Source of the DNA: Chloroflexota bacterium
GTDB lineage: Bacteria > Chloroflexota > Dehalococcoidia > Bin125
Length of the DNA stretch: 64,000 nt
Assembly: GCA_028873865.1 (NCBI GenBank)
Contig: JAPPNI010000029.1
Coordinates: 180,626-244,625 of the forward strand
Direction of reading: 5' to 3'
In this document: one piece after another, positions 50,128 through 58,201 of the stretch
Layout: each line of letters begins with the position of its first letter
Position numbering within the stretch: the first letter of the stretch is position 1
Program-made: the position numbers and the translations under genes
The notes under the pieces: generated by a model
What the model saw: only the letters and a program-made list of their open reading frames with translations
What the model was told of the DNA's origin: nothing
The model's database searches: none

Positions 50128-51105
50128 ATGGTCAACTTCGGACTGACACTTTCCAACCGAGGCGTGGTTACCGGCGCGTCGACGCTTGATGACATGATTG
50201 CCCTCGCGCAGCGTGCCGACGCCGACGAGCGCTGGGACAGCATCTGGGTCGGCGACTCGATCCTGGCCAAGCCGCGACTCGACGCGCTGGGACTGATGTC
50301 CGCGCTGGCGGTCGTCACCGACCGCGTGCGCATTGGCCCCGCCTGCTTCGCCTCGACCCCGCTGCGCGACGCGTTGTTGTTGGCCTACCAGTACGCGTCG
50401 CTCGACTTCATGTCCAACGGACGCGCGATCTTCGCCGCTTGCATGGGCCAGGCCGCGCCGGGCGGCGGCGACATGCTGCACGAGTTCGACGCATTCTGTG
50501 TGGCGCCGGAATCGCGGATGAAGCGGATGGAGGAGGCGATCGAGGTCATGCGGCTGCTGACCTCTGAGGAGAACGTCTCCTACCACGGCGAGTACAACGA
50601 CTTCGACAATGTCACGATCGAGCCTCGCTCGGTCCAGCGCCCGATCCCGATCTGGGTGACGTCGAATCCGCGTCCCAACCTGACCCGTAACCGCGAGGCC
50701 GGACTGCGCCGCACCGCACGGCTCGGCGACGGCTGGATGACTACCTTCCAGCCGCCGGCGATCGTCGAGGAGTACATGGCCGACATCCGCCGCTACGCGG
50801 AGGAAGAAGGTCGCGAGCTGCCCGACGACTTCGAGGTCTGCGTCTACTACAACATCAACGTCAACAACGACCGCCAGTCTGCGCTCGCCGAGTCTCGCCG
50901 CTATCTCGAGGCCTACTACAACACCGAGTACTCGGACGAGATGCTCGGGCTCTGGGTCGCCATGGGCACGCCGGAGCAGTGCATCGCCGACATCCAGTCG
51001 TACGTCGACGCCGGAGCGACGACGATCACGCTGCGGCTGGTCGGTTACGACCAGCAATCGGCGTACGACCGTGTGGTCAATGAGGTGCTGCCGGCATTCG
51101 ACTGA
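50128..51105 (+). CDS. LLM class flavin-dependent oxidoreductase
   Basis: A 325-aa paralogue of the preceding protein: FGLTLSNRGVVTGAS, WVGDSILAKPRLDALG, DRVRIGPACFAS, GRAIFAACMGQ and RLGDGWMTT. It has a short insert (APGGGDMLHEFD) after the phosphate-site strand that its neighbour lacks. ATG 50128 follows AAGGGAGG by 7 bp; the upstream in-frame start is not needed. It lies 54 bp after the paralogue, likely the same transcript. Confidence 0.89.
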   Translation: MVNFGLTLSNRGVVTGASTLDDMIALAQRADADERWDSIWVGDSILAKPRLDALGLMSALAVVTDRVRIGPACFASTPLRDALLLAYQYASLDFMSNGRAIFAACMGQAAPGGGDMLHEFDAFCVAPESRMKRMEEAIEVMRLLTSEENVSYHGEYNDFDNVTIEPRSVQRPIPIWVTSNPRPNLTRNREAGLRRTARLGDGWMTTFQPPAIVEEYMADIRRYAEEEGRELPDDFEVCVYYNINVNNDRQSALAESRRYLEAYYNTEYSDEMLGLWVAMGTPEQCIADIQSYVDAGATTITLRLVGYDQQSAYDRVVNEVLPAFD

Positions 51106-51179
51106 TCGCCGGGCATGGCAGCTGACGACTCCGGTCATTACCCGCGCTAGCCTGCGCGAGAGAGTGATCGGAGCCGCCG

Positions 51180-52217
51180 ATGGAAACCCAGCGCGTCGAT
51201 TCCAATGGGATCCGGATTAGTGTCACGACTGACGGGCCATCCGATGGTCCACCGGTGCTCCTGATCCACGGCTTCCCCGAGACCTCTTACGAATGGCGCA
51301 AACAGGTTCCCGCGTTGGTTGATGCCGGTTACCGGGTGATCGTCCCCGACACGCGCGGCTACGGCGACTCCGACAAGCCGCCCAGTCCTGTCTCGCGGCA
51401 CACGCTGGCCGCCGACATGGTGGGTGTGCTGGACCACTTCGACGTCGACGAGGTGGCGCTGGTCGGGCATGACTGGGGCGGAATCATCGGCTTCAAGGTC
51501 GTGATCGACTGGCCCGAACGGATCTCCAGCGTGGCGCTGATGGACACGCTCTGCACCGTCTGGACGCCGGCCGCGATCCACGGCTTCTGGTTCAAGGCGC
51601 GACCGCTGCCCGAGCATTTTTTTGCCGAGTATCACGCCCAGTTCATCGAGACGATCTTCACCGGCGGGTCCGACCCGGAGCTGCCCGGCTGGCCGGCGTC
51701 ACCCTGGAACGTCAGCGGTCGGCGCCTGACGCCGAATCGCTGGGCGACGGACGAAGACGTTGCCGTCTACCAGCAGGCCTTTTCCAATCCAGAGAGCCAC
51801 GCCGCGGCGATCTCCTACTACCGGCACGCGCTGCCGTTCCATCGGATGCGGCCCGACGAGAACGTCGCGGGCGGCTACCGCTGCGAGCGGCTGACGTCGT
51901 CGCTGGTCGGCGAGGTCTGGCGGCGCGGACTCAACGAGCATCCCTGGGGTCGCGAGTTCATGGAGTACGGACCGGAGGATCGGCACAAGCGCTTCGACAA
52001 GCCCGCGCTCTGGATGTACGGCAACGCGCGTCTCGCGCCGGACAGTCCGCCGAGCCGTGAGACGCCATCGGGCAACCCGTTCTTCGACCAGTTTCCGATG
52101 TACTTCTCCGACCTGACCACCGTCGGAGTCCCCGGCGCGGGCCACTTCTTCCCCGAAGAAGCGCCCGAGATTACTAACCAGACCCTGCTCGAGTTCCTCG
52201 CCGGAGGAACCGACTAA
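51180..52217 (+). CDS. Alpha/beta hydrolase, epoxide hydrolase / haloalkanoate dehalogenase type
   Basis: A 345-aa enzyme with an aspartate nucleophile. The oxyanion motif is HGFPETSYEWR (30-40), DTRGYGDSDKP follows, Asp98 sits in GHDWGG, the cap domain spans about 125-275, and the catalytic His is in GAGHFFPEEAPE. HGFPE plus GHDWGG is the epoxide hydrolase / haloacetate dehalogenase signature; sequence alone does not separate the two. It ends the oxygenase-hydrolase run and could open an epoxide made by the LLM enzymes. The start is ATG 51180. Confidence 0.87.
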   Translation: METQRVDSNGIRISVTTDGPSDGPPVLLIHGFPETSYEWRKQVPALVDAGYRVIVPDTRGYGDSDKPPSPVSRHTLAADMVGVLDHFDVDEVALVGHDWGGIIGFKVVIDWPERISSVALMDTLCTVWTPAAIHGFWFKARPLPEHFFAEYHAQFIETIFTGGSDPELPGWPASPWNVSGRRLTPNRWATDEDVAVYQQAFSNPESHAAAISYYRHALPFHRMRPDENVAGGYRCERLTSSLVGEVWRRGLNEHPWGREFMEYGPEDRHKRFDKPALWMYGNARLAPDSPPSRETPSGNPFFDQFPMYFSDLTTVGVPGAGHFFPEEAPEITNQTLLEFLAGGTD

Positions 52218-52252
52218 CCAAAGAAGCGCTCAACAGGGGCGAAGGGGGCCAT

Positions 52253-52708
52253 ATGCCGACCACGGAATCCACTGAACTTGCGCTCAGATTGCTGCGCCAA
52301 CTGACCGACACCGTCGAACAACTTGTGACTCTGTCGGACGACGACCTGACCTTCCCGACCGAGCATGGCTGCGCGATGAACGGCGGCGTCCAACGCCTCC
52401 TGGTACACAACGCCGAGCACGACCGCATGCACGCCGGCGCGGTCTCGACGGCTCGCTACACGGCCAAGCAGATGCAGGAATCGCCGCTCTCGCACCTGAC
52501 CCGCGACCTGATCTTCCAGCGAGCCGAACTCGTCGGTCAGCTCCTGCACATGGACGACGCACTGCTCGAAGCCAAAGCGCCGAACGACGAGTGGTCAATC
52601 CGAGAGCACGTCGAACACGTTCTTTACTGGGAGAACAACTCAATGTCGCAGGTCGCCTCGGAGATGAAGTCGCAGGCCGGTGCGGCGGCCGCAGGAGGTT
52701 CGGGATGA
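52253..52708 (+). CDS. DinB-family protein
   Basis: A 151-aa helical protein of the DinB type. His residues in LLVHNAEHDRMHAG (near 42-55) and REHVEHVLYWENNSM (near 121-135) supply the expected metal site. It is similar in layout to 24882-25352 but not a close copy. The stop overlaps the ATG of the sarcosine-oxidase-like gene (ATGA), so the two are co-translated. Its Ala/Gly-rich tail carries the ribosome site of that gene. Confidence 0.8.
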   Translation: MPTTESTELALRLLRQLTDTVEQLVTLSDDDLTFPTEHGCAMNGGVQRLLVHNAEHDRMHAGAVSTARYTAKQMQESPLSHLTRDLIFQRAELVGQLLHMDDALLEAKAPNDEWSIREHVEHVLYWENNSMSQVASEMKSQAGAAAAGGSG

Positions 52709-53892
52709 GCACTTCCACGAATCGTTACGACGTCGCCATCATCGGCCTAGGAGCGATGGGCTCCGCCGCCGCCTGGCACCTGGCCCGGCGTGGACAGCGA
52801 GTGATCGGCTTCGACCGCTTCCATCCGCCGCACATGATGGGCTCGACCCACGGCGACACCCGCGGCATCCGCGAGGCCTACTACGAGGGTCCGTCCTACG
52901 TGCCCTTCGTCCGACGTGCTTACGAACTCTGGGACGAGCTCTCCGGTCTGGTCGGCCAGCAGCTCTTCACGCAGACCGGCGCGCTCTCGCTCGGCGTCGA
53001 GGGCGCGAGCCTGGTCGAGGGCGTGCTGGCCAGCGCCCGCGAGCATGACATCGCCGTCGACTACATGGACTCGAGCGAACTCAAGAAGCGCTATCCCGGC
53101 GTCATGGCGACCGACGACCTCGTCGGCGTCCTCGAACAGCGCGGCGGCATGATCGAGATCGAGCCCGCGCTCAACGGACAGCTTGACCAGGCCGCGCGGC
53201 ACGGGGCCGAGCTGCACTTCGACGAACCCGTCGACAAGTGGCTGCCGCAGGACATGGACGATGTCGAGTCGCCGGTCACAATCAACACGGCGAAGGGCAC
53301 GTACAAGGCCGAGCGCATGGTCGTCACGGCCGGCGCCTGGAACGCGGGACTGTTGGGCAAGCTCAATCTGCCGCTGATGGTCACGCGCCAGGTCATGTTC
53401 TGGTTCGAACCGAAGCGCAACCCCGAGGCGTTCGAGGTCGGCGCGCTGCCCTTCTGGATGTGGGAGCGCGGACCGCAGGACTTCGCCTACGGCTTCCCCA
53501 ACGTGGGCAAGGGCTTCAAGCTCGGACACCACCAGCCGCTCGACGAGGTCGAGCCCTCGGGCTACAACCGTGACCTGACCGAGCGGGACGAGTCCAACGT
53601 CCGCTACTGGCTCGAGCGCACCTTCCCCGACGTCGGCGGCAAGCTGTTGCGCGCCGAAACCTGCCTCTACACGCACACGCCCGACGCAAACTTCCTCATC
53701 GACATCCACCCCAAGCGCCCCAACATCGTGGTCGCCAGCCCTTGCTCCGGTCACGGCTTCAAGTTCGCCCCCGCAATCGGCGAGGCCCTGGCCGACCTCA
53801 GCATGTACCGCAAGACCGAGCACGACCTCGGCCTCTTCCGCATCGACCGCTTCGTCGAGCCTCTCGGCGCACAAACGGCGGCAGCCGACTAG
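52705..53892 (+). CDS. FAD-dependent oxidase, monomeric sarcosine / N-methyltryptophan oxidase type
   Basis: A 395-aa flavoprotein of the MSOX/SolA family, oxidising secondary amines such as N-methyl amino acids to aldehyde plus amine with H2O2. The FAD motif is VAIIGLGAMGSAAAWHLARRG (9-29); STHGDTRGIREAYYEG is the family loop after it. Cys320 in AETCLYTHTPD aligns with the Cys that holds FAD covalently, and CSGHGFKFAPAIGE is the C-terminal FAD motif. ATG 52705 has AGGAGG upstream. Coupled to the DinB gene; a hairpin repeat follows. Confidence 0.92.
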   Translation: MSTSTNRYDVAIIGLGAMGSAAAWHLARRGQRVIGFDRFHPPHMMGSTHGDTRGIREAYYEGPSYVPFVRRAYELWDELSGLVGQQLFTQTGALSLGVEGASLVEGVLASAREHDIAVDYMDSSELKKRYPGVMATDDLVGVLEQRGGMIEIEPALNGQLDQAARHGAELHFDEPVDKWLPQDMDDVESPVTINTAKGTYKAERMVVTAGAWNAGLLGKLNLPLMVTRQVMFWFEPKRNPEAFEVGALPFWMWERGPQDFAYGFPNVGKGFKLGHHQPLDEVEPSGYNRDLTERDESNVRYWLERTFPDVGGKLLRAETCLYTHTPDANFLIDIHPKRPNIVVASPCSGHGFKFAPAIGEALADLSMYRKTEHDLGLFRIDRFVEPLGAQTAAAD

Positions 53893-53906
53893 CGCCAACT
53901 CCACGC

Positions 53907-53953
53907 TCTCCCCCCGCGCAGCGGGGGGAGATGCCGAAGGCAGAGGGGGGTCC
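53907..53953 (+). repeat. Two-hairpin intergenic repeat, copy 2
   Basis: 47 bases identical to 12695-12741, in the same orientation relative to plus-strand genes. The ATG of the next gene starts 9 bases after it. Confidence 0.85.
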
Positions 53954-53961
53954 GTTCGCTG

Positions 53962-54909
53962 ATGCAACCGCAACGAGTCGCCGTCGTCGGAGCGGGCGCG
54001 GTCGGCTGCTACTTTGGCATGCGTCTCGCCGAGGCTGGGCACGATGTCCGCTTCCTCATGCGACGCGACTACGACGCCGTCAAGTCCGGCGGGCTGCACC
54101 TGACCAGCCGCCTCGGCGACCTGTCCCTCGACGCTCCGACCGTCGAGCGCACGTCCGAAGCCCTGGCTGCCCACGGACCCGTCGACTGGGCGCTGGTCGG
54201 ACTCAAGGCGACCGCCATTCCCGACATTCCGAAACTGGTCGGACCGCTGCTCTCCGAGGACACCCGAGTCCTCGCGATCATGAACGGACTCAGCGTCGAC
54301 GAGGAGATCGCCGCGGAACTCCCCGCCGGCACATCGCTGTTCGGCGGGCTTGGGTTCATCGGCGTGATCCGCGGCGAGCCGGGCCGGATCCTGCACCAGG
54401 AGTTCGGCGCCATCAATCTCGGACACCACGGCGACGACCCCGAGGAGCTGCAACGCGGCGTCGACCTGTTTGCCGGCAGCAAGGTCGAAATCCGGCCCGA
54501 AGCCAGCCTGCTCAAGGCGCGCTGGGAGAAGCTCTGCTGGAACATCCCCTTCAACGGTCTCTGCGTTATCGCCGGCGGCGTCCCCGTCGACCAGGTGATC
54601 GAGGACCCGCCCCTCTACGACGCCGCCCACGAGCTGATCAAGGAAATCGTCGCCGCCGGCAACGCCGACCTCAAGGCCCACGGCCAATCCGTCCGCATCG
54701 ACGGCCCCCGCATCGCCCACCTCTTCCTCACCCAGACCCTCGGCATGGGAGCCTACCGCCCCAGCACCGTCATCGACTACAACGAGGGCCGCCCCCTGGA
54801 GCTAGAAGCCATCTTCCGTCAACCTGTCCAGCGGGCGAGTGAGCTGGGAATCGGCGTTCCGATGATGTCGATGGTGGCCTCGCTGGTGGGGAAGCTGGGC
54901 CAACCCTGA
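53962..54909 (+). CDS. 2-dehydropantoate 2-reductase family (ketopantoate reductase-like)
   Basis: A 315-aa NADPH-dependent reductase of the PanE family. The nucleotide motif is VAVVGAGAVGCYFGMRLAE (6-24), followed by VGLKATAIPD and IMNGLSVDE. The catalytic Lys and Asn are in KARWEKLCWNIPFN (near 191-204), and the substrate site is PSTVIDYNEGRPLELE (near 277-292). Because catabolic genomes carry many PanE-like reductases that do not make pantoate, I leave the gene unnamed. The start is ATG 53962, 9 bp after the hairpin repeat. Confidence 0.88.
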   Translation: MQPQRVAVVGAGAVGCYFGMRLAEAGHDVRFLMRRDYDAVKSGGLHLTSRLGDLSLDAPTVERTSEALAAHGPVDWALVGLKATAIPDIPKLVGPLLSEDTRVLAIMNGLSVDEEIAAELPAGTSLFGGLGFIGVIRGEPGRILHQEFGAINLGHHGDDPEELQRGVDLFAGSKVEIRPEASLLKARWEKLCWNIPFNGLCVIAGGVPVDQVIEDPPLYDAAHELIKEIVAAGNADLKAHGQSVRIDGPRIAHLFLTQTLGMGAYRPSTVIDYNEGRPLELEAIFRQPVQRASELGIGVPMMSMVASLVGKLGQP

Positions 54910-54927
54910 ATCTGCCGTGTCCCCAAT

Positions 54928-54960
54928 CGTCATACCCGCGCTTGCCGCGGGTATCTCGCC
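54928..54960 (+). repeat. 33-bp terminal inverted repeat, left end
   Basis: Perfect reverse complement of 55381-55413. Each end is itself nearly palindromic (ACCCGCGCTTGCCGCGGGT). Inward of it the similarity continues imperfectly for about 20 bases (14 of 20). Confidence 0.93.
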
Positions 54961-54994
54961 ATGTCGAGCACCAACCTCGGTTACCCTCCCGAAC

Positions 54995-55285
54995 ATGTCC
55001 CGCCAACCTTGCGTCTACATCCTCGCGAGCCGACCCCACGGCGCCATATACACCGGCGTCACCGCCGACCTCGTCCGCCGTGTCTGGCAACACAAGCGTG
55101 GCGAAGGTTCGGCTTTCACGAAGCGCTACCAGATCGACAAGTTGGTCTGGATGGAGGCGCACGACCGTATGGACGAGGCGATTGCCCGTGAGAAACAGAT
55201 CAAACGCTGGAGCAAGGCGCGTCGGCGTGGCATGATCGACGAGTTCAATCCTGAGTGGCGCGACCTCTACCTTGATCTGGCTTGA
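54995..55285 (+). CDS. GIY-YIG nuclease superfamily protein (UPF0213/YhbQ-like)
   Basis: A 96-aa stand-alone GIY-YIG domain. VYILAS (7-12) and YTGVTADLVRRVWQHKRGEG (19-38) correspond to the GIY and YIG strands with the catalytic Tyr and Arg. AIAREKQIKRWSKARR holds the catalytic Glu, and the protein ends NPEWRDLY, typical of the family. The ATG at 54995 is the family start; longer frames run into the inverted repeat. No DNA-binding domain is attached. The enclosing inverted repeats are the likely DNA target or the element's ends. Confidence 0.9.
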   Translation: MSRQPCVYILASRPHGAIYTGVTADLVRRVWQHKRGEGSAFTKRYQIDKLVWMEAHDRMDEAIAREKQIKRWSKARRRGMIDEFNPEWRDLYLDLA

Positions 55286-55380
55286 CGCGTTGGAGACCCT
55301 TGCCACGATCGCTTTGCCACAATTGTCGAGCTTGCCCGTGCAATCGCGCTGAGGCGTGTTCGGGCGTTCGTGCTGGACGC

Positions 55381-55413
55381 GGCGAGATACCCGCGGCAAG
55401 CGCGGGTATGACG
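55381..55413 (-). repeat. 33-bp terminal inverted repeat, right end
   Basis: Perfect reverse complement of 54928-54960. Translated antisense it gives the VIPALAAGIS string also seen on the left end. Confidence 0.93.
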
Positions 55414-55470
55414 GCGTGGCGTGGGCTTGCGGGTCTCAATCGAATCTCAGGTGATCCGGGGCAGCCGATC

Positions 55471-55752
55471 CTATGTTGGCTCCGACTCGAACCCGTCCAA
55501 CATCGCCAGCAGTTCCCGTGTCACCCACAGATCGTGCGCTGACTGCATCGCCAGCCACGTCTCCGCGCCGCCTCCGAACACCTCGTCGATACGAATCGCG
55601 ATCATTGGAGTGATCGGCGACTCGCAGCGGCAGACTTCTTCGAGGTAGTACTGCTGGATGCGCAGCCGTTGCGCTGCCTCGGCGACGGTCAGGCCGAGCT
55701 CTTCGATGCAGTCCCGCAGCAACGACCGGCCGGGATGAGGTGGTTGAGCCAT
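55471..55752 (-). CDS. higA: HigA-family antitoxin (addiction module, XRE type)
   Basis: A 93-aa helix-turn-helix antitoxin: HPGRSLLRDCIEELGLTVAEAAQRLRI is the HigA start with the first two helices, SPITPMIAIRIDEVFGGGAETWLAMQSAHDL the dimerisation-side half. Usual length. It neutralises the toxin encoded just upstream and represses the pair's promoter. ATG 55752 is preceded by AGGAGG 13 bp upstream. Toxin-first order is the HigBA signature. Confidence 0.88.
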   Translation of the reverse strand: MAQPPHPGRSLLRDCIEELGLTVAEAAQRLRIQQYYLEEVCRCESPITPMIAIRIDEVFGGGAETWLAMQSAHDLWVTRELLAMLDGFESEPT

Positions 55753-55768
55753 GGCATCGGAACACCTC

Positions 55769-56017
55769 CTACGTTTGCTTCAGCAGGTCTACGTCGTAGA
55801 CATCGCTGCCCTCGAACCGGAAGCTGACTACCAGGTCGTCGGCAACCTGGACGCCCCAGTGTCCGTCATGCTCACCATCCAGCTCTCGTAGGTGGAACCC
55901 AGGAATGTCCATCTTGGACGGCTCGGTGGCCACTTCCAGCCGACCCAGGATGTCGGCGATCTTGTCGAGATGCTCAGCTGGAAGGTCGTCGCCCTCGACA
56001 GACTGAAACACGTTCAA
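55769..56017 (-). CDS. higB: HigB-like toxin (RelE superfamily), N-terminus shortened
   Basis: An mRNA-interferase-type toxin. LPAEHLDKIADILGRLEVA, DIPGFHLRELDGEHDGHWGVQV, and VSFRFEGSDVYDVDLL follow the HigB pattern. Normal proteins are about 92 aa and begin M-I-x-S-F-x-H-K-G-L; here the frame opens at TTG 56017, inside that region (the in-frame residues before it are SIGQPRSG, then a stop at -10 codons). No ATG or GTG start with a ribosome site exists upstream in frame. The toxin may be weakly translated or inactivated. Catalytic residues usual at the far C-terminus (the His/Lys after DVD) are replaced by KQT. Confidence 0.72.
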   Translation of the reverse strand: MNVFQSVEGDDLPAEHLDKIADILGRLEVATEPSKMDIPGFHLRELDGEHDGHWGVQVADDLVVSFRFEGSDVYDVDLLKQT

Positions 56018-56384
56018 ACCCGATCTCGGCTGTCCGATGCTCTTCGCTCAACGGTATCCATCTCCGCCTGCCACGAACGCAGCATCAACTCCTCTGTCGC
56101 ACCCGCAACTCCCACGCCTCTTGCTCTCCGTGACAGAACAGACGTACGCATACAATGAACGGCGCTCAAACACTGACACCGACTCCACCAAGCGAGCCAT
56201 GAACCCCCAGCCCCAACTCACCACCTCCGACACAAACCAGCACACTCCTGTCATTCCGCAGAAAAACACGGACGAAACCGAGACTAAACGGGACGAATCT
56301 GGACAAAACCGGACAAATCTGGACTTTTCCGGACACCAAATCACACCATTCCCAGCTCACAGCGCTGGATCCGCCAAATTCCGC
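56018..56384. other. 367-bp intergenic region with phased repeats
   Basis: No gene supported: ORFs here read low-complexity Thr/Asn/Gln-rich sequence following the repeat. Contains the 10-bp-period array at 56291-56340 and a looser lead-in from 56261. Confidence 0.6.
56291..56340 (+). repeat. 10-bp phased array (GGACAAATCT-type), five units
   Basis: Five consecutive 10-base units each starting GGAC, with A- or T-runs in constant phase; three less regular units precede it (56261-56290). It resembles 26721-26780 (ATCCGAACAA) in period and A-tract placement. Confidence 0.85.
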
Positions 56385-56897
56385 TCAGAATTCTCCCGCC
56401 AAACGCAGCGCCGCGCACCATTCCTCGATCGCGGCTGACCTTGAGGCCTCGGTGTTCCAATGGAGGGGGCGGGGGCTGGTGCTTGGCAGGGCGATGAGTT
56501 CCGCTTCCAGGTTGGGGAATGCTCGGCGGAACTCCCTCAGCCGGCGGCCGTTCAGCAGGATCGGAAACGGGCCCCTCGACTCCAACAGTTCCTCGACCCG
56601 GTTCGGCATCGCGTCGTGGATTTTGTCATCTCCCGACCCTTCACGCCGCACCCGTTCGTACAGGTCCCAGATCGCGAGTGCGCTCGACCGGACCTGCTCC
56701 ACGCGCTCCGCGTACGGCGCCCGGGCGTCGCTCACGATTCCGCAGCGTTGCATGACGCGCCAGAACCAGTTCTGGGGGTGCGCGTAGTACTGCTGCCGCT
56801 CCAGCGATTGCACACTGGGGAACGAGCCGAGGATCAGGGCCCGGATGGGGCCGTCGGGCAGGATCGGCGGCAGGCCCTCGAGGAGGTCGTTGGCCAA
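56385..56897 (-). CDS. DNA-deoxyinosine (hypoxanthine-DNA) glycosylase, UDG family 6
   Basis: A 170-aa base-excision repair enzyme removing deaminated adenine from DNA. Uracil-glycosylase-fold motifs are ALILGSFPSVQSLERQQYYAHPQNWFW (20-46), where Asn43 lies in the family catalytic position, AIWDLYERVRREGS, and the C-terminal ALPSTSPRPLHW (near 137-148). The start appears to be TTG 56897, one base after the CoA-transferase stop; there is no ATG before residue 49, and that position would delete the active-site loop. Start uncertain, family clear. Confidence 0.85.
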   Translation of the reverse strand: MANDLLEGLPPILPDGPIRALILGSFPSVQSLERQQYYAHPQNWFWRVMQRCGIVSDARAPYAERVEQVRSSALAIWDLYERVRREGSGDDKIHDAMPNRVEELLESRGPFPILLNGRRLREFRRAFPNLEAELIALPSTSPRPLHWNTEASRSAAIEEWCAALRLAGEF

Positions 56898-56898
56898 A

Positions 56899-58131
56899 CT
56901 ACTTGGCCGGGAAGACGGGTTCGCCTCCGATGATCCCGGCGGCTTCCATCTCCTGGAGGTCTCCGGCGCTGAGGCCGAGGTCGTCGGAGAGGACCTGGGC
57001 GGTGTGTTCGCCCAGCAGCGGCGCTCGTTCGATCGGGACGTCGCTCTCTGACATCCTCGGCGCCCAGCCGAGCAGTCGGATGTTGCCGTGGGCCGGGTGC
57101 TCGAGGTCGTGGACGAAGCCGCGCTCCTCGAAGTGCGGGTTGTGGAACAGGTCGTAGGTGTCGAGCACCGCCGAGCAGGGCACGCCGGTCGCGCCGAGTT
57201 CTTCCATGACTTCCCACTTGGTCCGCGTCTTGGTCCACTTGGAGATCTCGGCGTAGAGCTCCTTGCCGTTCTCGTTGCGCTTCCACATGTCCTCGAAGCG
57301 CGGGTCGACGAGCAGTTCGGGCCGGTCGATCGCGGCGCAGAGCGTGTCCCACATGCGACTGGTCACGACCATGATGTAGACCCAGTCGTTGTTGCCGCCG
57401 CGTGCCTCGCTCTCGGGCGTCGACTTGCACGGGTACAGGTCGGTCGGCGCGCCGGCTGAGTTGCCGCGACGCGGGGCGACCTTCTCGCCCCACTCGGCGT
57501 AGGCGATGCGGGTGCGCATGAAGTAGGTCATCGCCTCCTGCATCGTGATTTCGATGAACTGGCCCTCACCGGTTCGCTGGCGCTGCACGTATGCCGCGGT
57601 GATCGCCAGAGCCAGTTCGACGCCAGTGCCGGAATCACCGACGGTCGAGCCGGGCAGCATCGGCGGGCCATCCGGCTCGCCGGTCACCGAGAACGCGCCG
57701 GCCGCCGCCTGGGCGATCATGTCGAAGCACTTGTAATCGGCCCAGGGACCGGAGAGTCCGAAGCCCTTGAGCCGCCCGTAGATGATCGCCGGGTTGACCT
57801 CTTTCATCACGTCGTAGGTCAGGTTGAGCCGCTCCATGACGCCGGGGCCGTAGTTCTCGACGAAGACGTCGTAGTGGGGCAGCATCTCCAGCAGCAGCTC
57901 GCGGCCCTTGGGATCCTGCAGGTTGATCGTGACCGAGCGCTTGTTGGAGTTCCAGTTGATGAAGTAGGGCGAGTTGAGCGTCCCGGTGCGCACCCCGCGT
58001 CCGGGGTCGCCGACGCCGGGTTGCTCGACCTTGACCACATCCGCCCCCAGCCAGGCCAGCGCCTGCGTGCACGAGGTCCCCGCCTCGTACTGGGTCATGT
58101 CCAGGATCCGCATTCCATCGAGAGCCGGCAT
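56899..58131 (-). CDS. CaiB/BaiF CoA-transferase
   Basis: A 410-aa type III CoA-transferase: MPALDGMRILDMTQYEAGTS at the start, WLGADVVKVEQPGVGDPGRG (28-47), catalytic Asp in GSTVGDSGTG (near 170) and RTGEGQFIEITMQEAMTY. It is strongly similar to 61630-62841, in which almost every motif is shared; the two copies frame a pair of binding-like proteins. ATG 58131 matches the paralogue's start, and the frame further upstream is disregarded. Substrate unknown. Confidence 0.92.
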   Translation of the reverse strand: MPALDGMRILDMTQYEAGTSCTQALAWLGADVVKVEQPGVGDPGRGVRTGTLNSPYFINWNSNKRSVTINLQDPKGRELLLEMLPHYDVFVENYGPGVMERLNLTYDVMKEVNPAIIYGRLKGFGLSGPWADYKCFDMIAQAAAGAFSVTGEPDGPPMLPGSTVGDSGTGVELALAITAAYVQRQRTGEGQFIEITMQEAMTYFMRTRIAYAEWGEKVAPRRGNSAGAPTDLYPCKSTPESEARGGNNDWVYIMVVTSRMWDTLCAAIDRPELLVDPRFEDMWKRNENGKELYAEISKWTKTRTKWEVMEELGATGVPCSAVLDTYDLFHNPHFEERGFVHDLEHPAHGNIRLLGWAPRMSESDVPIERAPLLGEHTAQVLSDDLGLSAGDLQEMEAAGIIGGEPVFPAK

Positions 58132-58180
58132 GGTCAAGTCCTCCCGCCGCCCAGCGGTCGCGGGCGATACTGCCAACCAT

Positions 58181-58191
58181 GATAGGGAACA
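58181..58191 (-). promoter_or_regulatory. Shared promoter-like element upstream of CoA-transferase (copy 1)
   Basis: On the minus strand TGTTCCCTATC precedes AT, giving a TATCAT -10-like box 50 bp before the start codon. The same 11 bases occur at 62901-62911 before the paralogous gene. No convincing -35. Confidence 0.35.
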
Positions 58192-58201
58192 CTCGACCGC
58201 T

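Larger units (their letters stand above)
54928..55413 (+). mobile_element. Candidate 486-bp mobile unit: GIY-YIG gene framed by inverted repeats
   Basis: Two perfect 33-bp inverted repeats enclose a single complete GIY-YIG nuclease gene, with about 35 bp on the left and 95 bp on the right. I see no clear target-site duplication (AAT left, GCG right). Short GIY-YIG genes next to dispersed palindromes are common in my recollection of other genomes, which supports a repeat-nuclease partnership. Whether the unit moves is unproven. Confidence 0.5.

Noticed and set aside
52747..54720. 657-codon minus-strand ORF
   Set aside because: Antisense shadow covering two well-recognised genes (sarcosine-oxidase-like and PanE-like).
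54928..55413. CRISPR-like repeats
   Set aside because: Only two copies, in inverted orientation, enclosing a gene; no spacers.
56201..56438. Plus-strand ORF rich in Thr, Asn and Gln
   Set aside because: Reads the phased array and then runs antisense into the glycosylase gene; no ribosome site.
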